A stretch of 64,000 bases of DNA, taken from Rusavskia elegans. Lineage: Eukaryota; Ascomycota; Lecanoromycetes; Teloschistales; Teloschistaceae. The translations under genes were made by a program, and so were the position numbers. Below the pieces are notes generated by a model, which ran no database searches, was not told where the DNA came from, and worked only from the letters and a program-made list of their open reading frames with translations. Location: contig SAUG01000064.1 in the NCBI GenBank assembly GCA_011316305.1, positions 310,001-374,000 of the forward strand, read 5' to 3'. How positions within the stretch are numbered: position 1 is the first letter of the stretch; each line of letters begins with the position of its first letter. Positions 1-9,675 of this stretch are shown piece by piece.

Positions 1-1390
1 ATCAATGGTTTCCAGTCCGGCAAGCTTCTTGGGAATGCATATGTGCCATTCACCATCGACCCGGTCAAATCCCAGCGGTCATCTTCGGAATCCAGCTTTC
101 TACAATCCGTAAGCACTTCTCGAGTCTTCCCATTCCTAAGGCATCTCCTACAGCTTTATTACTTAACTTGATCACAACGAACTAACATGAAAGAAACTAC
201 TCCAGGTCCCTCAAAGAGCCCGTCTTCAAGTCTACCACCATGCTCTCGCTGAGAAGATCCTTCTGGACAAGCGCAATCCAGCAGCTACCGGCGCTGTCGT
301 CTCGTCGAATGGTACCACGTTTACCTTGAAAGCTCGGAAAGAAGTCATCTTGTCAGCTGGCGCCTTCCAATCACCTCAACTTCTGATGCTTTCAGGGATC
401 GGCCCGGCGGCTACTCTGGCCAAGTACAATATTCCTCTTCTTGTTGACTCGCCTGGCGTTGGCTCCAATCTCCAAGATCACGTCTGGTGGGCCAGCGAAT
501 ACCGTGTCCTTGTTCCTACCGCCTCCGCCGGAATCAACGACGCCTCGTCCCTGGCTGTCAGTCGGCGGCTCTATGATGAATCCGCCTCTGGTCCTCTTAC
601 GATCCCTGCCCCCGGCTTCTTAGCTTGGGAAAAGCTCAAGAACCTGTCACCGTCAACCCGCCAAGCACTAGACAAGGCGTTCACCGCTGACTGGCCTGAC
701 TTGGAGCACATCCCCATTGCCGCCGCGTTTGGGTACCAGCGCAACTACCAGAAAGCAGATCCTTGTAAGTAACTCCCATTCTCCAGACCCTGAAATTGGG
801 AAGTTGCATGATCTAGACGTGGTTGTCAACCTATTTCTCCTTCGGGGCTTACTCCCCCCCTTGATTTTGGACGACTGCATGCTGATCTCTTACGTTCACC
901 AGTGGACGGATACAACTACGCCTCCCTCGGCACCATCCTCGCTGCTCCTCTATCGCGCGGCACAGTATCCATTTCCTCCGCCAACGCCGCCGATCCCCCT
1001 CTCATCGACCCAAACTACCTTTCCCACCCAGCAGACGTGGAGCTCGCGATCGCCTCGATCCGCCGCCAACGCGACTTCTGGGCTCAAATGAAAGACGTCA
1101 CGATCGGCGACGAGATCCAGCCAGGTTCCAACGTAACCAGCGACGCCGATATCCTGCAGTTCATCAAAAACGCCCTTGCACCTGCTCCGCATGCCTGCGG
1201 TACTTGCCGTATGGGAAAGAGAGACAGCCAGAGCGTTGTCGATAGCAAGGGGCGAGTGTACGGTGTAAAGAACCTCCGAATTGTGGATGCGAGTGTTTTC
1301 CCGGTGCTGCCGCCTGGGCATATACAGTCTACGGTGTATGCGGTAGCTGAGAAGATCGCTGATGATATTGTGAGGGGGAGGGGCAGATGA
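1..1390 (+). CDS. GMC-family FAD-dependent oxidoreductase, 3' part (5' end outside window)
   Basis: This is the C-terminal half of a glucose-methanol-choline oxidoreductase, a flavoenzyme family that oxidises alcohols, sugars or aldehydes. The substrate cannot be told from this part. Three exons are visible: 1-108, 206-764 and 903-1390, with GT-AG introns at 109-205 and 765-902; the second junction restores a P-L-D-G-Y-N-Y reading. Family landmarks are the mid-protein SGIGP motif (GMC signature 2 region, following AGAFQSPQLLMLSG), the C-terminal HACGTCRMG segment and LRIVDASVFP followed by PPGH, which is the catalytic His/Asn-bearing C-terminal part of the fold. The FAD-binding GxGxxG N-terminus lies upstream of the window. 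The stop is TGA at 1388-1390. Fungal GMC enzymes are often secreted or sit in secondary-metabolite clusters; no other cluster gene is visible here. Confidence 0.9.
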
Positions 1391-2112
1391 TTGCAATAGG
1401 GTGTGAAGAAGGGATAATTGATTGATTTTCTGCGTCAGTTAGGTGGATTGATGGGTTTCTGCTCCGACCATAATCTGGTGTCATTTCCAGCATGTTCCAT
1501 CATATTTGCTTTAGCTATAGGCTCAAAAGTTGATAGAAAAATCAAAATTAAGGAGCGTCCGACTCAGAACTTCGTGCCTAATATCTCATGGCTGCGACAA
1601 ACTTCGCACTCTCTTGTGTAGACCGTGAGATCCATGCGTTATGCGCTACATCTGGACCGCGTACACTGTAGGTGATGCTGTAAAATTGCCACTCCCAACA
1701 GCGGATTTTTTGTGTTTGGTAAATTCAAGACCAAAAGACGGTTCCATCTTACTCCCACCCACCCTCCTACACATATCTAAAGCAAGTAAAAACCATTTCC
1801 ACCCCTCTACCTTCACGCCAAAACATTACCTAAAAAACGAACCCATCCCCTCCTCCATAACCAAACCTGTAACAACCAACCATATCCCTTCCCCTTCCCC
1901 TTTCCCCTCTCCCCTCTCCAGTCCCCTCTTCTTCAATCCCACCATCCCTAATGCATCCTATTACTATACTCCTTCTATTCCTATAGCCCTTTCTACTGAT
2001 TAATTATTCTCGCTAGCTCGTTAGTTAAGTAGATCTGCCTATGTGATGGGTAGGTGGTGCTGTTAAGCGAATGGTGGGGAGTGTGATTGGTTGGGAGTGG
2101 GTGTGGTTGGTT
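1391..2112. other. Intergenic stretch without a supported gene
   Basis: This is the 3' flank of the oxidoreductase. Positions 1760-1960 are strongly C/T-rich on the plus strand with many CCC and TCC runs. The open frames here are biased low-complexity and resemble no protein I recognise. Confidence 0.5.
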
Positions 2113-2222
2113 CGGAGTGGTGGGAAGTGGTGGGGAGTGGTGGGGAGTGGTGGGAAGTGGTGGGGAGTGGTGGGGAGTGGTGGGGAGTGGTGGGGAGTGT
2201 GGGGAGTTTGGGGAGTGGTGGG
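2113..2222. repeat. G-rich tandem repeat, about 10-bp unit GGTGGGGAGT
   Basis: About eleven near-identical 10-bp units of the form ggtggggagt or ggtgggaagt lie head to tail, decaying at the right edge (gtgtggggagtttgggg). Every unit carries a G3-G4 run, so the plus strand has many closely spaced G-tracts that could form stacked G-quadruplexes. The C/T-rich block just to the left makes this a sharp compositional switch. Confidence 0.85.
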
Positions 2223-2424
2223 GTAAAGGGTTGGGGGGCTGGTGGGAGAGAAGGGGTATGACGGGAAAGAAGGGGCAGTACGACGGCAGAGGGGCGAGGT
2301 GGTCCAGGTTATTAGGATAATGTAGAGATGGTATACTTTACATCGTGGCTAAATTGAAGTTCGAGGGGATTGCTGAGGCGAGTATACTCTAGTATAGGTG
2401 CCGTCGTCGTCGTCGTCTTCGTCG

Positions 2425-2682
2425 TCAATCACAACAGTTCCAAACTCCAGCTTCGAAGAAACATGGAACGCGGCAAGCAAGGTGAGCCGTAGATGGAGTA
2501 GGATGGCTATGACAACTAGAAGCTTCACACGTGTGTAGTGTGGGTTTTGTCATCTGTGTTTTTATACCAGGTAGTGGGTTTTGAGTGGGGTGAGGATAGC
2601 GTTTGTGAAGTGATTGATGAAATGCTGTGCTAGCGTGAAGGAGCACGAGAAGGAGAAAGATTGCTACATGCATTTTGGCCAC
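2425..2682 (-). CDS. Small secreted cysteine-rich protein, 85 aa
   Basis: This single-exon frame of 85 residues begins MAKMHVAIFLLLVLLHASTA, a textbook signal peptide with a likely cut after ASTA. Shortly after comes LHKR, a Kex2-type dibasic site, so an HKR-ending propeptide could be removed. The mature part is short and holds six cysteines in three pairs: CEASSC, CRVPC and a terminal NCCD. Six Cys in about 60 mature residues is typical of fungal small secreted proteins, including candidate effectors or antimicrobial peptides, but I recognise no family. It stands alone between a G-rich repeat and unrelated genes. The (CGT/CTT)n microsatellite at 2401-2424 lies just past its stop. A chance reading frame is possible; the combination of signal, Kex2 site and paired Cys argues against it. 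Confidence 0.5.
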   Translation of the reverse strand: MAKMHVAIFLLLVLLHASTAFHQSLHKRYPHPTQNPLPGIKTQMTKPTLHTCEASSCHSHPTPSTAHLACRVPCFFEAGVWNCCD

Positions 2683-2915
2683 TCGGCTCGCTATCCGCTT
2701 CTGCCTACGGTAGTAAACGAACTTGGAGATGATGAGGAAGCTGATGAGGGTGTTGGCGTAAGGCTCAAGATAAGTTTGTGAGCCTTTATCCTTCAGTTAG
2801 TGATTCAAGTTCATCAGACCTGAGTTCAAGTGATGCGTGCGATACAAAGCCAAGCTTGGGTGGAGGACGTTACAATACTAGACATCATGAAGCCGTTCAA
2901 ATGGAGCTTCAATCT

Positions 2916-4357
2916 TCAAGGTGCTCGCGCAGGCGGTGTTGATCGTATTAACGAAGGCGTTACCGGCTGATTCTCCAGCAGCATATAGACCGCCGGTGAG
3001 TATTCCTCATCAGAGCGTTCTGAAGTTTCATTTTCCACAGCTGCTACGCCGGGGAGGGGAACACAAGCAATATCACGGTAGCCTGTCCGAACAATTTTAC
3101 CGTCCCTCCAAATATCCTTGGGACCTAGCTCGGAAATGCAAAGCTTGTCCAATGGAAAATCGCCAGTCCAGGGGAAGTTTTCGTATTTGGGGTGCAAATC
3201 TAATGCATCGAATTCTGGGGCAAGGTAAAATCCGCCGCGGGTATGGGAAGACTTTTGGATATAGATATCTGTTCGCAGCCTGTTTCTCGTGTTCATGATA
3301 GCCAGTGTCACTGGTTTATCCACATCGGCTTCGACGAAAGGTACGAAACCGTTCGCTACAAAGGTCTGTATGACTTGGGAGCGGAACAGCTTTAAGAATG
3401 GCCTCGGCTCGTTAACGTAACATACCAGGCTTTTCGTGATGGGATACTTCGGATAGGAAGGGGTACGCAATCCTTGTAGAGCAATGATGGGGGGTTGATC
3501 CAAGTGTAGTGGGTTGTGACCAACTTCTGAGGACTTCTTGCCCTACACATCGTCAGCATCAGCCCCTTCAATCCTCGTGTCACCATGGACACTTGCACTT
3601 GTGGTAGCCGAAGCATCGACCCCGGACATGCCGCTAAAAGTCTTAGATGGAGGAGCGTAGGAAGATCTCAGATGTGGCTGGGTGGATGATGATGGCCGTG
3701 TCGTATACGGCAGTGCGGAGGCACCAGGACTCCTAGGCTGAATGCTGTACTGCGAGCTTTGATACCCCCTACTGATAGTCCTTAAGAGGCGGACTGCAGC
3801 CTCGATACGAGCCGGGGTTTTGAGACTCAACAGCCCAACTGAAATTTGTAACTGATATGGGTCCTTCCAAGCTATGCGGGGAAGAGCTGAGGCTATAGGA
3901 TCTCTTGCTACATGCTCAATAGAGGCTAGTAGCTGGGGCGTTGAAATCCGTGTTGCCAAAGGTATGCGTAAGAAGTGTGTAACACCGTATTCTGCTACGA
4001 ATCGGGGAGTTCTTTGGAAGATTTTCGCCATCGTCTGCGTGAAGTGTTTATATGCCTCGCCACAAACGTTCACAGCCAACAGACTCAACTCCGGAACGTG
4101 TAACGGAGGTCGAGGCTCACCTCACGAGCACGCGCCCGTTCACGATACACAACAAAGAGAGGACTTTACTCACTTTTGAAGCCTGGTCCAGGCCTGTTAC
4201 ACAAACCGCGGGGACATGCATTTTTGACCGACAGAAAAAGGTTTAGCTTGGACGCATGTCTCAGTGAGTCAGTCGTCTGGCGAGACATACTCACATTGTA
4301 GAAGCCCATCATCTCCCTATCAAATCCAACAAGGTTGCTTGTCAAGTTCACTGTCAA
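2916..4357 (-). CDS. ASCC1/AKAP7-like protein with 2H phosphoesterase-type domain
   Basis: The clearly coding part is 4088-3584 joined to 3526-2916. The 57-nt intron 3527-3583 (donor GTGACA, branch GCTGAC, acceptor CTCAG) removes an in-frame TAG and keeps the frame. The translated part (about 370 residues) has the layout of the AKAP7/ASCC1 2'-5' RNA ligase-like family: a first strand block VTHFLRIPL, a helix-turn region ending SVGLLSLKTPARIEAA, then IIALQGL and the closing block LDKLCISELGPKDI with RTGYRDIACVPLP. ASCC1 in animals belongs to the ASC-1 complex linked to transcription and alkylation repair. The canonical second HxT motif is not clear here, so catalysis is doubtful. The N-terminus is uncertain: a first exon from the ATG at 4357 and a tiny exon near 4190 (PGPGFK) are plausible but poorly resolved. 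Confidence 0.6.
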
Positions 4358-4622
4358 GCTGAAGCGTAGACACGGTGATTCTGATCTTCGTATGGAATTG
4401 ATTGTGATGAAGAAACGTCAAGACATAGGCCAAGCCCTATATCACGTGACTTGCGATGGTACGCCCCTTTATCACGACAACGCCAACACAGGAAGCTCCT
4501 AAATCGGATACCATAGCGGTGGAGGCCATATCTAAAAGTCCTAGGCAAACTTTCACTTCGAACTCGCACCTTCAGGATGGTATCACTCTCCTCAACTCAA
4601 AGATACGTGCCCAAATATACAA

Positions 4623-5195
4623 TCACGCCGTAGGAACCCACGTCCCATTCCCATTCCCCTTCCCCTCCTCCACTGCCCCAACCATACCAGCATGAGCAAC
4701 ATACCCCCACCCAAGAAACTTCACATTCCTTCTCATCACGCTACTCGTCCTGAAAGCCAACACCTCACACTCCACCCACGATATATAACCCACGGCCTCC
4801 CGCACACCCACATAAACAGCCCTCATCTCATCGAAGCGAAAAGGGCCGCCCGCTGACAACGGGTCGCGTACCGTGGCGTCATTCATGAAGATCTCAAGAC
4901 CAGCGATTTGCCAACCTAGTCTCGGCCGGTCGAGATCGGCGTCGGGGCCGCCGGCCCAGGAGGCGAGGAGGTCGAGGGCAATGAGGCCGGTGGAGATGAG
5001 GGTTTCGACGGAGGAAGGGGACATCATGCGGGCGCCGAAAGATTTCGCGGTTACTCTGATGCGGATCTTTGTGTTGGGGACGATGATGGTTTTTGAGGGG
5101 AGGCGGGGGTAGAGATTTGGTTGGGGTCGGGGTTGGAGGCTGTTGGGAGACGGGTTAGTCTTGGGTGGGTGTACTTCTTGTTTTGTAATTTTCAT
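4623..5195 (-). CDS. Hypothetical protein, about 190 aa
   Basis: This open frame of 190 residues starts at an ATG (MKITKQEVHPPK) and ends in a Gly/Asn-rich tail. The middle (from VPNTKIRIRVTAKSFGARMM to FLGWGYVAHAG) looks like a folded domain with alternating hydrophobic strands; no family is recognised. Upstream, a frame from an ATG at 5410 begins MLFLTLGLYALNLLGCPA, a signal-peptide-like segment, and ends near a GTAAGG donor at about 5308. It may be a first exon of the same gene, but no good acceptor joins them. On the coding strand the composition switches from C-rich at the 5' side to G-rich at the 3' end. Confidence 0.4.
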   Translation of the reverse strand: MKITKQEVHPPKTNPSPNSLQPRPQPNLYPRLPSKTIIVPNTKIRIRVTAKSFGARMMSPSSVETLISTGLIALDLLASWAGGPDADLDRPRLGWQIAGLEIFMNDATVRDPLSAGGPFRFDEMRAVYVGVREAVGYISWVECEVLAFRTSSVMRRNVKFLGWGYVAHAGMVGAVEEGKGNGNGTWVPTA

Positions 5196-6259
5196 GTTTG
5201 GTGTTGTGAGGGGCCGGTGAAGAGGGATAGTGAAAGGGGATGATAGAGATGATTGAAATGAATAGGAGGTAGAGATTACTGAGGGGAAGTAGAAGGAGAA
5301 GACCTTACATACGGTGACGATGTTGGAGGAGCTGTTGCTGGTGATGCTGCTACATTAGCTGGACACCCCAGTAGGTTGAGGGCGTAGAGGCCGAGAGTGA
5401 GGAACAACATGGCGACTGGCTGCGGATCGGGACAAGATGGACAACGACAATTGTGGCGTTCATGGGAGCAGGTGGATTCCAGTAGTCTATAACATAAATT
5501 GTTAACCGAAGGATAACTTGACTTGGACGCGGTATGAAAATGGGCTTGCGATTTAGAATGATCAGAGATAGCCACTTCTGTCCATCGTCATCCATCCCGT
5601 AGCGCTTGTATCTGGAACGCGAAATAGATGCGAGCGAGAGAACGACAGCTGGTGACAGGGTCATCTGTTTCGAGAGGGGAGACGGTGCAAGCGCTATTCT
5701 TGACTTGCGCAAGAGCGGCTTTCGGAACTGATCGGAAGCTTGTCTCGGAAGTATATGTCGACGCCGTATCCTGAATGCGATCTTAGATGAAGGCGATGCG
5801 GAGATTCGCTTTTCGGTAGGTTGTTATAGATGTAGTTTTTGACGGGAAACTTACTTTTTCTTCTAAAGAATTGACTGCAAGATTGCCGGTCAGTCTTAAT
5901 CTGCCAAATTTGCGATGATATAGAATGAGGTTGCCACTTACTTATTAAGCCGGTACTCACACCATAATTCCTCAAGAGAACGATAATCGATGCTATTGAT
6001 TCAGGCCCATTGGGTGAAAACGTTTCGGAAGAGTCGCAGTCACCAGGAGCGTCTACAAGCACGAGAGTAGAGAAAGGGATTAGAGAAAACAATTGCGTAT
6101 GAGGCCAGTCGAGAAAGATATGGAAACTATAGTGCCAATGAGGGAAGGAACAGTATAGTATAGAGAAAGCAATGATAGCAAGAGAAGTCATTCTTCATAC
6201 CGCAAGATAGTCGTGACAAGTCAAGCCCAAGGTTTACATACAAGACTGCCCTGTTATAT
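5196..6259. other. Intergenic stretch, possible upstream exon of the preceding gene only
   Basis: Short frames on the minus strand (for example 5350-5712 and 5694-6191) have no recognisable domains and mixed composition. Apart from the signal-peptide-like frame ending near 5308, I see no supported gene. Confidence 0.4.
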
Positions 6260-7560
6260 TTACATGCCATCAGCTTTGAACCAATCTTCATCGAAATCGC
6301 CCGTCCCACCCAGCTCGTCATCGCCAGTCCCGTTCATATACGAGTCCAAGCCGAACATGTCCTCGAAACTTGATTCGATCATAGGCGCGCTGAATGTTGG
6401 CATGTCCTGCCTGTTACCGTCACCTTGATTCATGACTGAAGGGTCGTCGGGTTTCAGGCTATCATCATTGTTGTTACTCTCGAACAGCTTGGAGCTTGGC
6501 ATGTCCGATAATTGGAAGTCGTTGCTACCGTTGACATAATTCTCCAGACCTGGAAGAAGAGTGGCGAGATCCTCATCAACCGATCCGAGGTTGGGATTGC
6601 CCGTGGTTTCGTTATCGCCCATGGGAAGGTTTGCAAAAGCAGAGGGATCCATTGGGCCGGTGGGTTCGTTCGCGTTGTCGCTGGGAAATGCAAGATCGAA
6701 ATCTATTCCGTCGTTTGCACCTGGTAGCTCGGAGTCTTCGAACATGGACTCGAAGTCTGCGCTGGAGAGGTTTGGCGGTATTGCGTCGATTTGCGAAGAA
6801 ACATCAGTGGGGGCGCCGCTTGTTTCTGGTTCTACCTTGGGTGGATCTGCAGGTGCGGACGTGGATGGAGTCTGGTCGAGGGATATGGCAAGGCCTTTTG
6901 GTTCATTCGGATCTTGTGGTAAAGAACTTGGTATGCTGAAAGGTTCCGTCTTGACGGTTTCAATGGTCATATCGGTATTGTCTGGAGCTGGCGTAGCGAC
7001 CCCAACCGGCTCTGGGTCTGCCGGCTTTGGCTCCTCCTTCCAATCATTGCTCGCGGTTGGTGGAGGCTCCTCATGCGCCTCTTGCTTCTCAGGTTCCGGT
7101 GCTGCTGCGGAGGCGACCTTTGGGCTACCTTTGGGAGCAGTGCTTTTAACAATTCCGCTGGGACTTCGAGGTTTGAGAGTCCCTGCAGCAGCGCGCTCGC
7201 GCTCCGCTCGTTTAATTCGAATTGTAGACAAGTCTCGTTCGAAAACCGACTTGGCTCTGACCTAGCAGAGGATGAGTGCCATGGCAACAGCGGGGTATGT
7301 TACTCACGATTTCTGTCTCGAGATCGTCCAAGGCATCATGGAACCTCATGTTGGCGGCAGGGATCGCCTGTGAGATAGTGGATTTCGCGATGCCGACATG
7401 CCTTGGGTCGTTGGAATGGGTGGTTCGAAAGAATTTGCCAGTTTCTTTGAGCTGGTACAATCAATGCGACGCTTTCGGTAGAGTGAAGGGTAGTTACCAC
7501 TAGAGCCAGCGTAGGCTCGAGCGAATCCGCTGCATGTTGCAGAGGCGCTATGCCCGCCAT
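6260..7560 (-). CDS. Acidic, proline/serine-rich fungal protein (possible transcription cofactor), 402 aa
   Basis: Three exons, 7560-7498, 7451-7308 and 7261-6260, with phase-0 introns of 47 and 46 nt, sum to 403 codons. The N-terminus (MAGIAPLQHAADSLEPTLAL, then a helical segment through DALDDLETEIVRAKSVFERD) is predicted alpha-helical and looks conserved. It is followed by a long disordered region rich in Pro, Ala, Ser and Lys. The C-terminal third is strongly acidic, with repeated aromatic-in-acid motifs such as FESMFEDSELPG, FDLAFPSDN, LLPGLENYV and DEDWFKADGM. That arrangement resembles fungal Mediator-tail or coactivator proteins (Med2-like was considered), with the acidic motifs acting like activation segments. 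The Med2 idea is inference from layout only. Confidence 0.7.
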
Positions 7561-7900
7561 TGCACCTCCAGTCGGGCGGACCCTGATTGCGAATTGAGTT
7601 TTGGGTTCAGAACGTAGCTGAAGCTGGTACGGTCAGGCCAACATTGACACCTGATGGAAATGCAATGTTTGAGTGTCACTCGCCCTGGAGTAGCCGGATG
7701 TCGAAAAGAGCAAAAGTGGCTGTTGTATTGTTAGGTTCTCGTATTCGCATTTTGCGACACGTGATATCGCAGCACCTCAATCTCGACGCGCCTGGTCTCG
7801 CCCGTAAGATTGGACATAATAAGCGCAAAAGCGGGCTGGAGGTTCGCTCCTACTGATATCGAGGCGTCATAATGCTCGTTCTAACACCGACAAACTATTA

Positions 7901-8504
7901 ATGTCAACATCAGAAGCATCATCGCTAAAAACCGTCGCTGCCATCGCCGCCGCATCCCTCAGACAGATCGCAGACCAACGTTTCCGCGAAGTTCACAACA
8001 CACCCTCCATTGCTCTACCCCAAGACGTCGAAGTCAAAGCTCTCGTTATCGAATGGTTCAAGGTACCATACGCTGACATCTGGCTGATATACCAGTCCAC
8101 CAAAAAGACTAATAAACGTATTCCTCATCCAGAACCCCCAAAACCTGCAAACCGTCATGAAAGCGACCAACCGGCAAGCCGCGGGCCTGAAGCGGAATTT
8201 CCAATGCGAGCCCATCGTCTACGGCAAAGTGCCCACTTTGGGCCGAACCAAAATGATAGATCCCAAGAAATTCATCGCGCTGGTTACACTCGATGATTTG
8301 GATCGCGAGAACGGATTGCCGATTTGGAAGTACAGTCCTGTATGTGTGGCTCGGGGTGAGACGGTGTTCTTCGATAGCGATCAGATCCATATTTGGCTGC
8401 CGAGTAGTTTTGGTAGGTTAGCGTTGTTGCTGTTGTTTGAGTACGGTTGTGCTCCGGCTTGGGAAGATGCTGTGCCGGTGTGGCATAATTTAGTTGTGTT
8501 GTAA
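7901..8504 (+). CDS. Hypothetical protein, 177 aa
   Basis: Two exons, 7901-8062 and 8133-8504, are joined in phase 0 across a 70-nt intron (GTACCA donor, GACTAATAAAC branch region, CCAG acceptor), giving 177 residues. The start MSTSEASSLKTVAAIAAASL is an alanine-rich helix without a clear signal. The C-terminal part contains RNFQCEPIVYGKVPTLG and FIALVTLDDLDRENGLPIW, and ends in a hydrophobic LALLLLFEYG stretch. I recognise no family. An alternative donor (GGTAGG) near 8412 could change the C-terminus. The gene is divergent from the acidic-protein gene, whose start lies 340 bp away. Confidence 0.5.
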
Positions 8505-8654
8505 TATTTTCTCGACCAGATCCTCTGGAGCTGCCTCGCATCAGTGCTGTGTCCACGGCCTCTCTTCCAGTGCCTTGCAGATCTTTTGTTGACAAGCAGA
8601 TCCTGAACAACCCGGAACGAGTCAAACGCCATTCTTCATCGTGTCAGTTAATCC

Positions 8655-8800
8655 GAGGAAAGCGAAACTTTGACTGGGACTTTTCTTCAAGCCCGTACCC
8701 TCCTCATCCTGTATCCATGACCTCCTGACCAGCTGCACCACACGCAGATGGTAAGCAAAGTCAGTGGATTCAACATTGCAAGGTAAACCCTCGGGCTTGA
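8655..8800 (-). pseudogene. Decayed C-terminal fragment of a CorA-like membrane protein
   Basis: On the minus strand this segment reads VYLAMLNPLTLLTICVWCSW, then shifts frame into RRSWIQDEEGTGLKKSP. It aligns with the C-terminus of the intact CorA-like gene just downstream (IYLAVTIPLTMLTIAVWRGW ... KSRIQDLESVGLKEKS). Nucleotide similarity between 8670-8770 and 9677-9830 is visible directly. The frame change and missing upstream domain make this a relic of a tandem duplication about 1 kb from the parent. Confidence 0.6.
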
Positions 8801-9049
8801 CCTCATAGAGCGCTTTTCCTCTGGAGCTTGAATGGATTTATATTAACCCTCAGTTTGACGTGATATGGGTCTAGTGACAACGAAAGGCTCTTGCGAAAAC
8901 TGATCGTGAAGGAGAGGCTTGAATATCCCTCTGACAGGCGGGGCGGGCATCCGATACCTGGAGTGATAACTTCGACACCTCGAACCAAATCGGAGACCCT
9001 ACCGGTGCATGGGATAAAGATATATGATAGATGATCTCTGACTCACGCT

Positions 9050-9644
9050 AGATCATAAACCATGTCGCCCAATATAATATTGACTTTTTGTAGGACGCTT
9101 CTGAGATTCGCGACATCAGCCTTCGCCTGTAAGCAGTTCAAAGGATTCGAGCCCCAATCTATCTGAACTTCGCAGCCGACGCCCCTGGCCTGGAATTCAC
9201 CTTCTCTGAAGAGTTCTGGAACGATTGCATGGGAATCTCACACATTCTTACTGTCGGCCTAAGGCGGTAAAGCAGACACCTATATGGGTCTCACCCCTTG
9301 TTTGAATGGTCCATGGCGTTTTGAACATAAGCTCTGATCGAATGCCTCTCTCATCGTGTTGAAAATCGATCGCAATGTGGGCCACGAAAGCAACCACCAA
9401 ACAAGTCTGCAAGAGTCAAGTACCGTTCCATGGTCTTACCACGGTCGTTACTCAATGGAAAAGACGCTAATCGCAGCTGTCCAGTGATTTCAAGGCAATC
9501 GATAGAACGGAATGCTAGGTCGAGGTATCGGCTGCTGTACAATCCCGATCGCGATAGTTCTTCGACATAGCGAGATACTGCCACTTCTTCTTCTGTAAGC
9601 TCGGGGCGCAGATGGATCTTGACAGGTAACGGGATATCAAACAT
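9050..9644 (-). other. Orphan coding-like segments, possible gene relic
   Basis: A minus-strand frame from an ATG at 9644 (MFDIPLPVKIHLRPELTEEE) runs 97 residues. Further on, a frame at about 9240-9050 reads VQIDWGSNPLNCLQAKADVA and then NLRSVLQKVNIILGD. Both look coding in composition, but they are separated by stops and I find no convincing splice join. Together they may be a short gene or a decayed one between the CorA-like relic and the intact CorA-like gene. No family is recognised. Confidence 0.3.
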
Positions 9645-9675
9645 TGTTCAATTCGTGCAAGATTGAAACATGATG

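Noticed and set aside
1..1390. Secondary-metabolite gene cluster edge around the GMC oxidoreductase
   Set aside because: No synthase, transporter or cluster regulator is seen in the following 12 kb.
4600..5200. Replication-origin-like strand-skew switch (C-rich left, G-rich right)
   Set aside because: Similar switches follow the direction of each gene on both strands, so a transcription-linked cause is more likely than an origin.
6561..7265. Long plus-strand open frame of 234 codons
   Set aside because: It is antisense to the main exon of the acidic protein, has no domain, and reflects that gene's codon bias.
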